Positions 38,908-52,403 are shown, counted from the stretch's first letter. The stretch: 64,000 nucleotides of DNA from Phytoseiulus persimilis (GCA_037576195.1 CM075101.1:18786001-18850000), one strand, 5' to 3'. Program-made: numbers and translations. The notes: a model not told the origin generated them from the sequence alone.

Positions 38908-41325
38908 CACGACACCCCTTGCCTCCCCTAAAGGTGAGCACTTCGATACCCACCGTTTCAATCATTCTGAATTTTTGACGCGGTTGCGGACCAGCTCATC
39001 AGAGCGATCACCTTCTGTGTCCATGTCAGACACGAAGGCGACGAACAGCTCGAAACCTGTTCAAGATCTTTACCTGTGTTGCCTCGATCCACCCGACTTC
39101 GATCGATTCTTGCTGACAACCCCCGCTTCGGTCCTGATCCTCACATCGTTTCACCTCGAGATTCAAAATCGTTTCCGTCCTTCTCCGTCGTGGTTCGTCC
39201 TCGGCCGGTTTCTCCGTTTCCGTCGGGGTCTCCCACCTTACACACATTCGGCAACAAAGCTCGAGGTATTGATTTCAGTGCGTCGCGAGCGGTGGAGTGC
39301 ATCAGAGCTCTCCAGAGGATATTTCCCAGTGAATTTTTCCCGACCGGAGGGAGAATTCTGTGAAACCAATTTGAACTCGACCACCTTACACTTCGACGGT
39401 GATCCTTCATGAGAAGTGGACACATAGTTTCCCCCCGGAGCTCCCCAAAAATATTAAAACAACGGCAATACCGAGGTATCCATTTCAGAGGGACACCTCC
39501 GTGTTGAGCTTCCAGACCTGCTGTTTTCTCCGAAGCTTTCTAGAGTATTGGAGGCTCTGTAGGGTCGGTGTACGATCAGGAGCCGAATTTTTCGACGTCC
39601 GACTTTTGGACGTCGAAACGCTCCGTCCTCGGCTGAAACATTGCACTGATACCTGAGGTTCTCTTCACGTCCAGAGTCCGTCGAAAACGAAGTTAGCATT
39701 CAATGGATTCAAAACATACTCTTCTCCTCGCGGATTTCCACGAAGCCTCATGTTTCGATCGGGTTCGCTGAAGCTTCATCCTTCATTCTCCAGCTTCATT
39801 GAACTTCCCAGGCCAACGCGTCCACACACTCTGTGAGATAATCTGTCTGAGCACTCACAAAATGAGCGTTCAGAATAACGTCCGCGCTGTCGAATACCTT
39901 CAATCGTCTCCTCATAAGTCAGGAAGGGGATGATCGTGAGTCGCGAGTCACTTCCTTCCCTTCGCAAACCTGAGATCCCAGAATGTCAAGGCGCATGCAG
40001 GGGACCGAATCACGACCTTCCGAACGCATCCCTTGACACCTTCCAACCCCCTGAGAAGTTTCGCTTCAATCCCTCCAAAGCCTCGCCAGTAGTTCCGTCG
40101 AAACTCCACTGGGTTAAACAATTAACCTGGTCGTTTGGAGGAGCTATAGAAATTCAGAGCAACGGATTTCGAACCAAGGTCTCATGGGTTCCGAGTTCAG
40201 AGTGTGGGAGCTTGCAGTATCCCGATTCCCAGAGAACTTATCGTGAATCCCCCGCGGATATGATAGCATCAAGCGACGGTTCCTTCAGGAACTCTCAATA
40301 TTGCAGCCCACTCATAGGTCGAAGAATAATCAGATTTCGAGGTCTCCCTTGCGTATCGTGTCTCCGAATGTGAAATACATTGCTATCATGTTGTTACATA
40401 ATCTGGGATCGAAGTTCCACGCGAACCCGCATGGGGCATCCGACAGAGGATCCGTCCCGGGCATCGTCTGAATTAGGTACGCTACTGACCTGAGGACCAG
40501 TATTTTCTCATCGATTCAGGGGTATCTGCCCAAACAATTGCGAGACTGTTGTAAAGTACATGCATCGAAAGCTCACGGAACTCTCAGAGACAGCAGGACC
40601 GTAATTGCTGCTATCAGGCTCGGCGTCAGTAGCGTACCGACCTTCGACGATGCCCCGTGCGGGCTCGCGCGGAACATCTATCTCAGATGATGTAACAGCA
40701 TGATACCATTGTATTCCATATTCATGTGTATGGATGTGATGAAGCCACAATGCGCAAGGGAGACCTCGGAATCTGATTATTCTTTAACTCTTGAGACGAC
40801 TACAATACTTAGAGATCGTGGAAAAACCGTCGGTTGATGCGACCGTATCCGCAGGAGATTCACGATAACTTCTCTGGGAATCGTTCCACCAATCGAATGA
40901 AGAATTTGATTGCGGAAGCTTCCACGCTCTGAACTATGAAACCACGAGAGCTTGCTATGGCATCCGTGGCTTCAAATTTCTGAGGCTCCCCGAAACGACC
41001 AGGTTAACTATTCAACCCAGTTGCGTTCTGACGGAATTACGAGCGGGGTATGGAGGAACTTTCTCGATGGTTAAGCGGTGTGAGGGTTTTCAAGAAGGGT
41101 TCTTCAATGTTGCGTGCGGAAGATCGTGATTTGGTGCGCGCATGCGCTCGTTGTTCTGTGACCACAGGTTGTGAAGAAGAGAGAATGGCTCTCGAGCTTT
41201 CCCTTCCAGACTTATCAGGAGACGATTGAAGTTATTTGACAGCGCGGACGTAATTCTGAACGCTCATTTCGTGCCTGATCAGACGGATCATCTCAAAGGC
41301 TGTGTGAGCGCGTTTCTCCCACTGT

Positions 41326-41347
41326 CAGGGGCATCCTGATGCCCCTG
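41326..41347. repeat. Perfect 10-bp-stem hairpin
   Basis: CAGGGGCATC, a two-base loop and GATGCCCCTG form an exact inverted repeat. A second GC-only palindrome, GGGGCGG/CCGCCCC, follows at 41362-41376. Function unknown; the pair could be a recombination scar or a fragment of a repeat end. Confidence 0.6.
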
Positions 41348-43661
41348 CAGCCTTGATGCCCGGGGCGGACCGCCCCTCCGCACGGTACGCTAGTGCTCGG
41401 CGTCGAGATCGAACGTGTATCTCTCGTACCGACCTGTTGGTGCGTGAGCGTCAAGCGAAGTACCCAAGATTCCCGCCACAGAGTGTCCTTCAAGTCGGCC
41501 ATTCCCGCCCCTCCAGCACGCCAATCTGCCAGATCCTCCCCCGCGCTGTTCGCCACGAAAGTGCCTCCGGAAAGGAAATAAGAGGAAGGCTCCACGGGAT
41601 CGTCATCACCGGAAAATCAGGAGGAAGTTCTTTCCGCAGATTGTTTACGACGCTCAGAGGGCCAGCGGCAGACGAATATGAAGAAGCAGCGGTGGCGCTG
41701 CAGTCTGCTCCCCGCTGCAGCCAGCAGTCGGCGGTCAGAGTGAAATCGACTTCTTCGAGCTTTTCAATCGGATCCAAGATTGTAGATCATGCATATCCTC
41801 TAATCAGGGTCTGGAGGAACGTATCTTGATACGTTATTCGTTTCTCCCGGGTCAGTCCGACGCCCATATGGGGCCAACGAGTATGGCTGGATAACTGTGG
41901 ACTCGGTAGACTTCCAAGAAACATGCGTTGCAGCAGTGCGGCTCCATGTGGCACTCTGAATGACCCATTCCCCTGATGTCTCGCGATGGAGCGAACCTAA
42001 AACATGCTTGGACACGAATCGATCAGGAGGTTCGAATCACTGATCATCTCATGATAATCAATCGATTAGATACGCTGAGAGTTGGAGTTTCTTGATTCTT
42101 TCTCTTCATGAATTCCCCATGAGCAGGGCCAGAGACTTTATGCTCCAACCGATTGAGCTCTGTTCAGAAATACATGAGACATGCATGAGAACGGCACATT
42201 TGGGGAAAGGAAATTTCTAGGTCACCTCCGTACTTGTCTTACATAGCTTTCTTATTCATGGGAGTCAGTCGAGCCGGTTAGTGCATGAGATCCCCGGCGT
42301 TACTCATAAGCTACGAGTCGAAGCCTACGACTCATGACAGGTAAAATGGATTCGTTAGAAGTTTTCCTCTGCGATTTCCACAATGAACCCACGCCACGGT
42401 GAACAGCAAGTGCGCGCAAGTGGGAGTTCTCCAGGGGAAACTCCGATGTCTGGTTCAACGACACATTTTGAAAGTCTTCCGAAGGGACCGATTCTACTGC
42501 GCCATTGCGAGCTTCTGGAGCGCGGCAGACGGTGAGAAGGCGTGGGCGGCTGCGTCGGTCGGACTCAAATTGAGATAAAGACCTCTGTGATCACTCCTCC
42601 AAAGACCTCCCATAATGGAGACCATTGCCCCAGTAGAGGTCATAACATTCACATATGACGATTCCTTGACCGAGACCCAGTATGGCAACATACGGCTCGT
42701 CTAACAAACCATGAAGGATTCATTCCTTGCTGGAATCGGTGTGAAATCAGTCCATAGAGCTACGTATCTTCCTCTATATGTAGCGAGAAGTTCTGCAGGG
42801 GAGAGCCGTTCTCTTGTGGCGTCACTCATGGAGAGAGGTTCTTCCTGAACGTTTGGAAATGTTAGTCACCTGGGCAAGGCTTCGGTTCCGATTTAGCTTG
42901 CAAGCAGCATATGCTGACGAAACTCCTTTCTCTCGGAATATTGTTCGCTCAGTTCAATTTCATGATTGTGACTCCGATTAGAGCTTCTTCTTTCGGAAAA
43001 TGCACCTTCGGTCAAAAGAACTTAAACATCGCTCCTTCTGATGATATCAGCCAGACTCATGCACGCATACGATGACCTGATCGTGGCTTCGAAAGCCCTC
43101 TCTGAGCAAACTGGGATTCTGATGATTCCTCCTTGAGCCACCCCCTCGTCGCTTCGTACACACGACTTCCCCTGCTCTCGATCTCTGTCGGGATCTCGCA
43201 TTCGCTGAGGATTCCAGCGACTTCCGTCTGGCCTTGCCGTTGTGGCTAGTTCCACGAGCGCACCGTCCAAGAGAAACACTGCAAGACTTGGGACCACTCT
43301 CTCAAAACTGCAACAACAAGCACTCAGTACCACCAGCGGAGTGTGCCAATCCGGTCGATACCCCGCCGTCCAATTGAGCAGGCGTGAGGAGTTGGGGAGG
43401 AAACGGGAGCGCTGTACTCTGGTTGCTCTGAACCTCGCTGTGATTCTTCCTCGTTTCATAAATGATGGGGCTCGCTTTCCTCGTTTCAGCCTCTGGAAAT
43501 CGGGCCGCGACAAGACGCGGCATGTCGACCCGCGTGACCGCGATTTCATCTTCGAAAATGCTAGCCTGATGGATCTCACGACTAACAACTCATTGAGCTC
43601 ACGAATGACGAGTATGGGGGAACAGACGAGATAGGACCCGTTTAGGGCCTCGAAGGAATTC

Positions 43662-46600
43662 GGAAACCAATTATATGGGGTGGTTGCCCTCCCCTAGGGG
43701 AACATTCCCCGGTGTTCAGTTCATTCAAATCATTCGTTGCAAAGCTGAGGAAGAGCGCTACTACGCCACTGGTTCTGTTCTCCAACATTCTAGAATAATG
43801 ATTTTTAGAATCCAGTAAACATAACACTAGGGAGCCATGCGTGTTGAAGGATGAAAATATTCATGATACATGCATCCGGGACCCATCAATTATGCATGAA
43901 AATATCAACTCGATCGGAGTAGTCCTAAGGATAGAAATTGGCAAATGTTCATCTCGGGCCCCTCTGGTGGGCATCATGCCCAGGCCGCTGCAGTCATTAG
44001 GCTTGAGCTCAGTAATGGGGAGCCCCGCGAATTTCTCATGCGAGTTCATGGATGGAAATACTCCTGTTAGGTGCGTCCGGGCCTATCGCACCACAGCCAA
44101 TGAGCCTGACCTCATTAATGAAAAGCTCCAGCATTTTTGCCATGCTTTGCTTATTTTTGGACTAATATTATCGTTATCATCATATCATTCGAACACGGCT
44201 ATCAGTTTCCATCGCTGTCTTCGTCGATGACGGGAACCCTAGCAATATCGTGGAACAATGAATTCAGAATCTCTGCTCGTCTCACAATCTTGGAGAGATA
44301 GCGCGCGTTGAATAGGGAGTATACCACGGCCGCCACATGTGAGCCGCAACCTATCATGCGAGTCCCGTTCGCACACTCGCAATAATGACGTTCGGTTGCT
44401 GCATGACTTATTCCAGGCACATAATCAATGTAGCAACGGTAAGTCTTCCTCTTCACATGGCGCGACCGAACTTCCAACCTCAGGATATTGCTGTAGTCAC
44501 GATGCGTGTTGAGGTTGATGGTTCCGTCCTCATTCAGCATTCGAGCGAGATAGGACACTGACTGAGGAAATACCCCACTGACCCTGCTCAATCCATTCTC
44601 CTCAGCTTATCGTTCAAGCGTATTCTGGACGTTTCGCCTTTGTCGAATGCGCCCCAGAACCTCATCCAACATGGTCTGATCGGATCTGCGACGCTTCCCG
44701 AAAGTGTTGCTCAGGAAGCACGCGATTTTGGTCAGAGCAGCGATCTCGGGAAGGGGGTCAGTATCCACTCAATTATCCAGGATTCGATACTTCTGCTTGA
44801 TGATGCCATACACTGCTTCAACAGCGCATCGGATTTTCGTTACACAGCGAGAGTGGTTGGCCTCATCTGTGGACAGCTGCTTACGATTACCCTTCAAAGT
44901 CGGCATCCGGACCATGAAACCGCGCTGCTCCAGGTTAGCTACCACATCTCGGGATACTTGAACTAAAAATCAAACATAACCGGCCCCCAAGAGCCCGCCC
45001 AAGCTTTCCGGATTGCGATCTCCGAGAGCGACCTCCATAATGCGAGCATCGTTGATATTCGCAGTGAACGGTCCTAATATGTCGACGACGCATCCCGTTG
45101 TTGTGCAAACAGTGGAAGGCTCGCAGAGTGCCGTTCTTGTCTGATCAGAGTACGACTTCCTCTGGTAACAATTGCTGGCGCTCTTCCCGTGACGAGGATA
45201 TGTTCCATCGCAAATCAGTGCCAGACGATCCGTTCTTCCAAATAGGTTTCTGACGTCTCATTCTGGATCAGGTCAGCTCAATAACGAGCATTGAAACCAA
45301 ATCGAAAAGGGAGAACGTCTTTCTCGAACGAGCCGACGACCACAATATCGCTGACCTGCTGAGTACGCTGCAATCCCAGCAGAGCGGCGACCGCAGCGTT
45401 TGAGTTGCCGCTTCGCATTTTGAGAGGGAAAATTACCAGAGCCTTAACGATACTCCGTTGTTGCACGTTGCGCATGGATCTCAGCATCAATCCGAGTTGG
45501 CCCAACTGGTCGTAACTGAGGCCCGTGAACAACATGATTTGTTCATCTGTCAGGCTGAGGCTGCCGACTCGGTCTCTGATGGTTGCACCGGCTTCCTTGG
45601 CGAGCACCTCGATGCACTGGGCGAGATCTTCCTCATCAATGAGTGAAGTGTCGGCACTCAGCCGGAGCCGCATCAAGTCATCTTCATTGAGTCTGTCCCG
45701 AATCAGGCGCGATCCACAGCATCGATTGTTCTTGGGGACGAATAGTCTCCGTTTCAAGAATACCTGCATCCTGAGTTGAGGTGGGACTCTTTTGCGACCT
45801 TGTATTGAGGCGCAAACGAAACAAAACTTTTCTGTAGAGACAACCCTCTTGCACGGCATCTCAATAAGTTGCGGATCTCCATGCTTCACGTGAATCGGTG
45901 GCAGCGTGGAGTCTTCGTAATTGGGATCAGGATCAGACGAACTGCTGGATTGACGGTTAGTCGAAAGTCCTGAACCCGATGGGCCGGCGTCCGCCACGCC
46001 CAGGTGGCCCGCCACTGTCGCAGGGCGCTTAGCGATTGCACGGCACATAGAACAGAACCGATCACCCATGGTCACTGCGTTTCCGGAAAGGCTATTCCCT
46101 AAATGCGGATGTCGTCGTTGTTGCTGATGGTTTTCTCTACGTTGCTAACCCAGATTACACAACCGCAGCGACGTTCACGGGGCATTCTCGCCAAGGGTGG
46201 AAATCGAATTTTCTAGGCACGGACACAGTAGAGAGTTGTCGAACTTATATCTCGTTTGGAGAGTACACAGTGCACAATCCTCTGTCTTGGTCGGCCCCGG
46301 TGAATCCTCTTCATACCCAGATGCTTGATTCATTCTGACATATTTCCAGAGACACATGTTCAGTCTTCGCGCGTATGCCGACTGGGTCGGGGATAGCGAT
46401 TTCTGAAAGATGCCGCCCCTCCCGACTACGCTGACTCTGTGCATCAACTGGAAGCAGGGAACGGAACCTCTCAAAGACCCTCACAGAAAGTGCCGCCCGG
46501 GCTCGACCAGCCGGCCAACCTTCGGTCCTCCGTGCATAAGGTCACGGAGCGCACATCTACATTTGCAGCACAAAGGCTCCGCTGTATCGTTCTGAAACCG

Positions 46601-47133
46601 AATGAACTCAGTTCAAAAGTGGATGTTTCGTTAGTCCGAGTTGTGAGTCAACGCGGCAATGATTCAGATGACGTCCGCGGGCTTCGCGATACCAACAACA
46701 CATGGCAAATATGCTGGGGCTCCTCATCAGTTAGCTCAAGCTCATTGGCTGTAGTGCAATGGAGGGGGGATGAAGATTTGCCAATTTCTATCCTCAGGAC
46801 TATTCCGATCGAGCTGATATTTGCATGCACAATAGATCCCGGGTGCACCTCACATGAATATTTCCATCCATTAACTCGCATGCGAAATGTGTGGGGCTTC
46901 CCATTACTGAGCTCAAGACTAATGGCGGCAGCAGCCTAGGCATGATGCCCACCAGAGGGGTCCGAGATGAAGATTTGCCAATTTCTATCCTTAGGACTAT
47001 CCTGATCGGGCTGATATTTGCATGCATATTCGGTGTGTCCCGGGTACAAATATTATGGAGGGTGATTGGGATGGAATAAATAGCGGAAAATGTTCTCCTG
47101 GGGGAGGACAATCACCCCATATAATTAGTTTCC
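43662..47133 (-). mobile_element. PIF/Harbinger-like DNA transposon, inactive
   Basis: The element is bounded by 45-bp inverted repeats, 43662-43706 and 47089-47133, which differ at five positions, all transitions. Each begins GGAAAC and contains AATTATATGGGGTG. Inside each end lie longer subterminal inverted repeats (about 43830-44150 against 46690-47060), and in the right arm a ~200-bp module is duplicated in tandem. Between them the minus strand carries the decayed transposase. True outer ends may extend to GGACCC motifs near 43634 and 47174. I did not find an unambiguous 3-bp target duplication. Confidence 0.75.
44202..46075 (-). pseudogene. DDE_Tnp_4 transposase with C-terminal SWIM zinc finger, pseudogene
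   Basis: Reading on the minus strand, an intact first frame (46075-45278, 265 codons) has CxxC pairs near its start, then a helix-turn-helix block resembling HTH_Tnp_4 (SLSLTDEQIMLFTGLSYDQL). A frameshift near 45270 leads to the catalytic domain: RTDRLALICDGTYPRHGKSA with the first Asp, GPFTANINDARIMEVALGD with the second Asp, and IRCAVEAVYGIIKQKYRIL with the Glu. This frame has three in-frame stops (TGA near 44970, TGA near 44780, TAA near 44610). It then runs on without shift into a C-terminal region with the SWIM-type CxC...CxH finger, HYCECANGTRMIGCGSHVA. All catalytic acids remain, but the gene cannot make one protein. Confidence 0.9.
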
Positions 47134-50100
47134 ATTCGGCTGTACCCTTTGACCTAGTGACCAAGCCAGGGGTCCTTTTCGGCGAGCTCTGACTAACCCA
47201 CTGCCGAAGATTGAAGGACGCTTCTCTGAGTTGACTAGGCTCTGAGAGCTGAAGGACCCGCCAAAACTATGTTTCTCTTGTTTTCACCTGTAGGCTGCAG
47301 AGGCGCTACCCCGATGGAGCCCTTCGTTCCTCAGAATCGGAGCGGAACACAGTCGGCAGTTCTGAAACTCATTAGCCAGTAACATCGCAGAGCAGTGCTT
47401 TCGTTTGCTCTAGGGCTGATGGATTTGCTGTAGAACTCAGCCAGTGTTTCTCGGAACCGTAAACTCGGGGATCTGCATCGCTTTCAGCGACATCAGAGGC
47501 AGGCCGAAAGCATACAACACGAGTGATAGGGGTTGTTGGATGGCGGATTTGTTTTCGAATTCTTCCCCTGAGCTTGACGAATCGACTCTCGAGCATCGCA
47601 CTTGAAAACATCGAAGGTATCTAACATATTTGGCCAGAGCGGCCGAAAAGAAATCGCCTTGTCAAGACCTAGATGACTTCCTCTCCTCAGCTCGTGAATC
47701 ACTAGTTGAACCCGGAATTGTACACATAGATGAGCGTTATCCTTCGCCATCGTGCGGGTCGTGGGCACAAGAGCATCAACAAGTCTTGAGTCAGAGGAGT
47801 CATCAAACCAACAGGAATAAACTGCCTCCGTCGGCTCAGATTGAATCTGACTTATCATCACGCAATATATCACATGCTCTATGGAATGACGTGCATCAGC
47901 TTACTGTGCACCTCCGCCAGATCTGAGCATAGTCGGCTCATGAGCTCCCGCTGAATGACTTTCCCATCTTTTCTCAATTTTCTCTCGTTGGCGCTCTCGA
48001 TCAAACAGATCACGCAAAGGGCGGCAGGTGGAAAGTCAAAAACTGCCAGAAGCCGCTCTCTTCCCTGAAATAAACACTCTCATTATTTCATTGCACACGC
48101 ATATACCTTCAGTGAACACCGCGGATTGATCATACCACGGACAAAAATGATGCGACGCAGACCGTTTTTTTTTCGGAATGATGCATCCGCTAGTGGAATC
48201 AACTTCCTGGGTCTCAGAGGCGGTCCTATGATTATTCAGCTTGGCAACGATTGGTTTTCCTTGGTTTCCGAAAAGCATGTGATGTGGCTGCTTTCGAGAG
48301 GGAATAGATTGAGACCGAAGTACATACGTTTTATTCCACTCAGATGTGATTGCTACACTCATCCGGCACGTTAAGCCATGGAGCCAGATTATTTCGAATA
48401 GTCAGGACCAATTGTGTGACCTGATTTCTTGAGCCGAATCAGAACAGACCTGGAGATACGCTGAGAACATAGATGAGCACCGTCTTATTCGCACCCGGGC
48501 TCTCCTCAGTCTTACACAGTCTTCAGCGGAAATTTCAATCAAGTGAAACAGATTTCCGGGGCATTGTGACCACAACGCCGAACAGTATGAACACAAACTT
48601 TTGCCCGTGAAAGGCATCCCGGACGTTCTACGGGACGGTCAACTTGCTAGGTCTTAACTGAAGCTTGGAAGTTCAGGCATTCATCTGTGTATACATCCCG
48701 GCTTTCCACATATGGAATTGGATGAATGAGTCTCTGCTGGCTCAGTTCATCAGCTCTCATGGCAATAATGAATAATTCATCAATCTATCCTTGCATTAGC
48801 CAGATATATCCATGGTTTGATGAATGATGATCGATGAATAGCGCCTGAATTTCCAAGCTCTACTCAGAACTCGAGCGTTTTTGTTGTTGAAATGTGTAGA
48901 TTGGTCGAGAACAGCGATTCTCGGAGCGACTCAAAATGAAACCAGCAAATGGCAACTATCGAGTTCGTTGAGGTGCGATACGACGCGGGTTTGAACGTCA
49001 CTACAACGCCCGAAGTTTCGCATAAACTCGCGTCCTCGCGTTACCCCGTATCTCTTCGGGGAAAATCCTCTGGTATCATGCACGACCAACACTTTTTGTA
49101 GTCTCAGACTCCCGGGACGAGAGAATGGGCGGCGGGTTTCGATCCCATTCTCGATTTCCAGCGGCATCTTCTCCTGCGTTGAATCACTCCCCTCGATCGG
49201 CCAATATTTGCCTTCTACACGGTCGGCGGAGCAGCCCTCTCAACAAATAGGCTGCTCTGTGGAACGCGATTCTCGACCGATCTGCGCGATTTTAGAACCG
49301 AAATGAGATTGACCGGAAGGAGGAAGAGATGGAAAATCCGAGATTGGGATAGAGCAAACGAAAAGTTCTCGAGTTCCCTCAATGTGATGCAATCGCTGTT
49401 TCCCAACCGAGTCCACTCTTACCCGGCGTGTTCAAGAGCCCAGACACCGACATATCATGGGCTGAACTCCTACCGCGGGAGTTCTCGGCGGGAATTTCAC
49501 CGGCTCTGCTCCTGAGCTCGAGGAGACTTTTCGGTGGGAGAAAGGGGACCGCCTATTTTCTAGAAAACTTCGCATCCTCCATTCTCAAATATTGCTACAG
49601 TGATCCGGAGGTGTGCTTGAAGACGAAAAGCTGAAATGATTTCAATGAGCAGTCGAAACACCCCGGCGAATCCCTCGGTTCGAGTGACTGCTCACAGACC
49701 TCAGGCCGGGCAAAGCTCAATCCGCCTGCTTCGCATCCAATTTGCGAAGATGATTTCGAACAACCCCACTCGAGCTCGACTCGGATCGGATGAGTTTCAC
49801 TGCCGCAAACATGTTCCCTACAGGTCCGACCCCGTGTTTGCAGCCCGGCAGACAGCATGAGCCAGAAAACGCACAGCTAATTCATTTCGGGGGCGAACAA
49901 CTCCGAACCCCTTCAATCACTTCTTCTTCGTCGACGGCCGCTGCAATCGCTGGCTTACTGTTGCTTTCATGAAGACTCCGAATCGGACTCGCCAGCTTGT
50001 TTACTTGTTGAGCCCATCCGCGTGTATCTCTGGCCCCAGGGGTTGCGAGAATGAAGGGGTACAGCTCGAGCTACTCGGGACGGTCGACAACAACCCGGCA

Positions 50101-51932
50101 GCGTCGTGGCGCCTGAGAGCTTTTCTAGGGATATCTCCTCACAGGAATTCTGAACGCACAATACAGCGATGCTCAACAGTCTCATTTGAGAGGTACGACT
50201 GAATTTCGAAATGCATTTCGATTAGCCAGAGGAAATTTCCGTTATGGTTTGTGACCAACTAAGAGAATGCGTGATATTCGCATGACCGGAAGAATCGTCT
50301 CGCTGATTCTCGATTCAGAAACATCAGGAGAAACGAGCTTGGCCGTGGCAAGTTTCACTGGACAGCGTCAGTGTGACTCGACTCCAGATTCCGATTCCCC
50401 ATAGCTGCACGGCCTTTCACTTCAACCAACGAATCGGAGGCCTTGTTTAGTTCAGACTGGCCGTCGCTGCCAACAAAATGTTCATAAGAAGCCCCGAATG
50501 TCTGCCTGTTCCACAGACAATAGTCTGATCGAGCGTTGCCTTCTGAGCGAAGCTGAGATACATTTCCGTCTGTCATCTTGTCCGAAAAGGTTCGGGATGT
50601 CGAATCAAAAGCGGTGTCAAGAGAGATGGCCGCTCGACCTGATTCTACGACTGGCGATCAGTATGAAACCGACGTCTCGTCGGGTGGGATGAATCGGTCT
50701 CGTGGACTTCGGAAGAAAACCCTCCACCTTGTTTTAGGAAATCCGTCACGTCCTGAGGCCGAGTATCGATTTGAGCTCGTCAGCGTCGAAATTTTTGTCA
50801 GTAAACGTCCCTGGAGCTCCACACATCTGACCCGTACAGATGGGCAGGAATCGGCTCCCGATTCGAAAACAAGTCCTTCGATTCGATGAATACCCGAGAT
50901 GGGGTCTTCTGATTGTTCGTGGAGCGGCTTGGTTGAGCTCGATAGCCATCGGCGCGAAACATCAATCGTAGGCGGCTTCCGCTTTTTCCGCGAGAAAAGT
51001 CACTGAACCCTACGCTTAGATCAGGCTCAATATTCATGTTCTTCCGATCCTCCCGTTGAAGTCACATGCCAAATCAATTAAAATGAGAAGAACGGCTGCA
51101 CGCTCGAGCCGCTCCGACCGAGCGATGCCTACGGCTCGTCGACGATCGATGGGGAATTTCTCTACACCATCGAGTTCTTAGCTCTGGCTGTCAAGATCGC
51201 TAGCCCACGTTTCGAGTCTACCGAGCCTGCTTTCCAAAACTATTTCCGAGCGGACGGAAAACGAGTCGATCGACTTCATTGGAGCAATCGTCTGGAGCTT
51301 GTCTGGGTGCACCTGTTATGACTCGTGGCAGTTCACCCGAAACTAAGCAGATCGAGTGGAACTCGGAGCCATGAATCGACGAAGATGCGGGGAGACCAGC
51401 AAATCGACAGCGAGATCTCGAGGAACCCTCGTTCTCGCCACTCACAAGAACCACGCTGAGAGATTCAAGTCCGTCGAAGATGCTCGAGGGTTCAATGTGA
51501 GAGGGAGGAGGTCCACCGCCCCACGCAATAAAAAGCCGGGTCGCTCAGACAAGGTTCGAGTTCTCGCTCCGACCTGATCCAGAGCATCACCTAGCTCCTC
51601 AGCAGCTCTTCGCTTTAGAGTCGCAGAGTAGCTCCGGAGCTGAGTCCAGGCGGACTCACAGCACGCTCTTCAACTGTTCGCAAGATCGGGTATGAGCTGC
51701 GGATCGACAGCTTAGGACTATGTGTTTCATCGCTCGGCTTCCTGATTTCACTCCGTCGTGCCTTCGCGCCAAGACTCCGTATAGTATCCGGTTGGCGGGA
51801 GGAGTTTCGTGCGAACACCGAAACTCGCTGTAGTGGCCATCTCTGGACCAAGGTGGCCGCCTCGTGGTTTTTGAGGGCAGCTTCGTCCTCCAAAGTACGC
51901 TCATCCGTCGTCGATAGTGTCGTAGGATTGAA
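47134..51932. other. Anonymous stretch upstream of the microRNA cluster
   Basis: No gene recognised. Frames such as plus 49428-49634 or minus 47873-47493 look mildly protein-like but lack recognisable domains or splice support. The promoter of the microRNA primary transcript presumably lies somewhere here. Confidence 0.35.
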
Positions 51933-51996
51933 TTCTGATAAATATCACTCGGTTTTGTGTATGCTAAGCGAACACCGGGTGCTCATTTGTCAAGAA
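51933..51996 (+). ncRNA. mir-36: miR-36-like precursor hairpin, copy 1
   Basis: TTCTGATAAATATCACTCGG on the 5' arm pairs with CCGGGTGCTCATTTGTCAAG on the 3' arm, with G:U pairs and one bulged A before the terminal GAA. The likely mature product is the 3' arm at about 51973-51994, with CACCGGGT at its start. The loop is 8-16 nt. Family assignment rests on the ACCGGGT core and the arm. Confidence 0.82.
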
Positions 51997-52053
51997 TGAG
52001 TGTCCGAAGTCATCGAGTCGCACCAAAACGAGGAGGATATCTGCTTCCGAGCT

Positions 52054-52124
52054 CTACGATCGTGAGTGAATGTCTGGTGCATTTGAAGAGATTGTGATGA
52101 CTAGAGACTCACTCACTTTTGTAG
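52054..52124 (+). ncRNA. mir-279: miR-279-family precursor hairpin, copy 1
   Basis: Base stem CTACG/TGTAG, an asymmetric internal loop, then GTGAGTGA/TCACTCAC. The 3' arm product starts TGACTAGAGACTCACTCA at 52098 and would run to about 52119 (22 nt). It has the miR-279 seed GACTAGA and the first eleven bases of nematode miR-44 as I recall it. It lies 57 nt after hairpin A of the same pair. Confidence 0.9.
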
Positions 52125-52339
52125 AACCCGACTCCCGAAGCTCGCCGCTACCGCGCATCCACCGCACGCCGCCTCCTCCGATACGAATTCTCGAGCCTGC
52201 GACTTCGGCTCTTGGCAGTTAGCTTCCGGTGGGACGGTCTGACAGCCTCGGACCTGGCTCCTAGCGCCATGACTGAAGACCAAGGTCTCGGAGATCGTAC
52301 GAGGGACTGCGGGCTCGTCAGTCTAGCATTTGAACTGAG

Positions 52340-52403
52340 TTCTGATAAATATCACTCGGTTCTGCATAAGTGAAATAAGCACCGGGTGTTCATTTGTCGA
52401 GAG
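52340..52403 (+). ncRNA. mir-36: miR-36-like precursor hairpin, copy 2
   Basis: Same 64-nt architecture; 5' arm TTCTGATAAATATCACTCGG, 3' arm ACCGGGTGTTCATTTGTCGA. A U:A pair at the base of copy 1 is a U:G wobble here. Expected 3' product about 52380-52401. Confidence 0.82.

Larger units (their letters stand above)
37328..43661. other. Anonymous stretch with scattered short ORFs
   Basis: No family recognised. The most protein-like plus-strand frames are 38179-38418, which ends at a GTAAGC donor-like site, and 38482-38907 (141 codons, including ALQCYSHRWPMGKAGTF). On the minus strand, 41777-41490 also looks protein-like (FTLTADCWLQRGADCSATA). None has supporting splice neighbours. Two compact perfect hairpins lie at 41326-41347 and 41362-41376. 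Confidence 0.35.

Noticed and set aside
42027..42037. GGTTCGAATC similar to a tRNA B box
   Set aside because: No A box at the proper distance and no cloverleaf pairing.
44640..44966. Plus-strand 108-codon ORF
   Set aside because: Antisense shadow of the DDE transposase catalytic domain on the minus strand.
51933..52124. Hammerhead-like CTGATAA/TGATGA motifs in the hairpins
   Set aside because: The catalytic core (CTGATGA plus GAAA around three stems) is missing.
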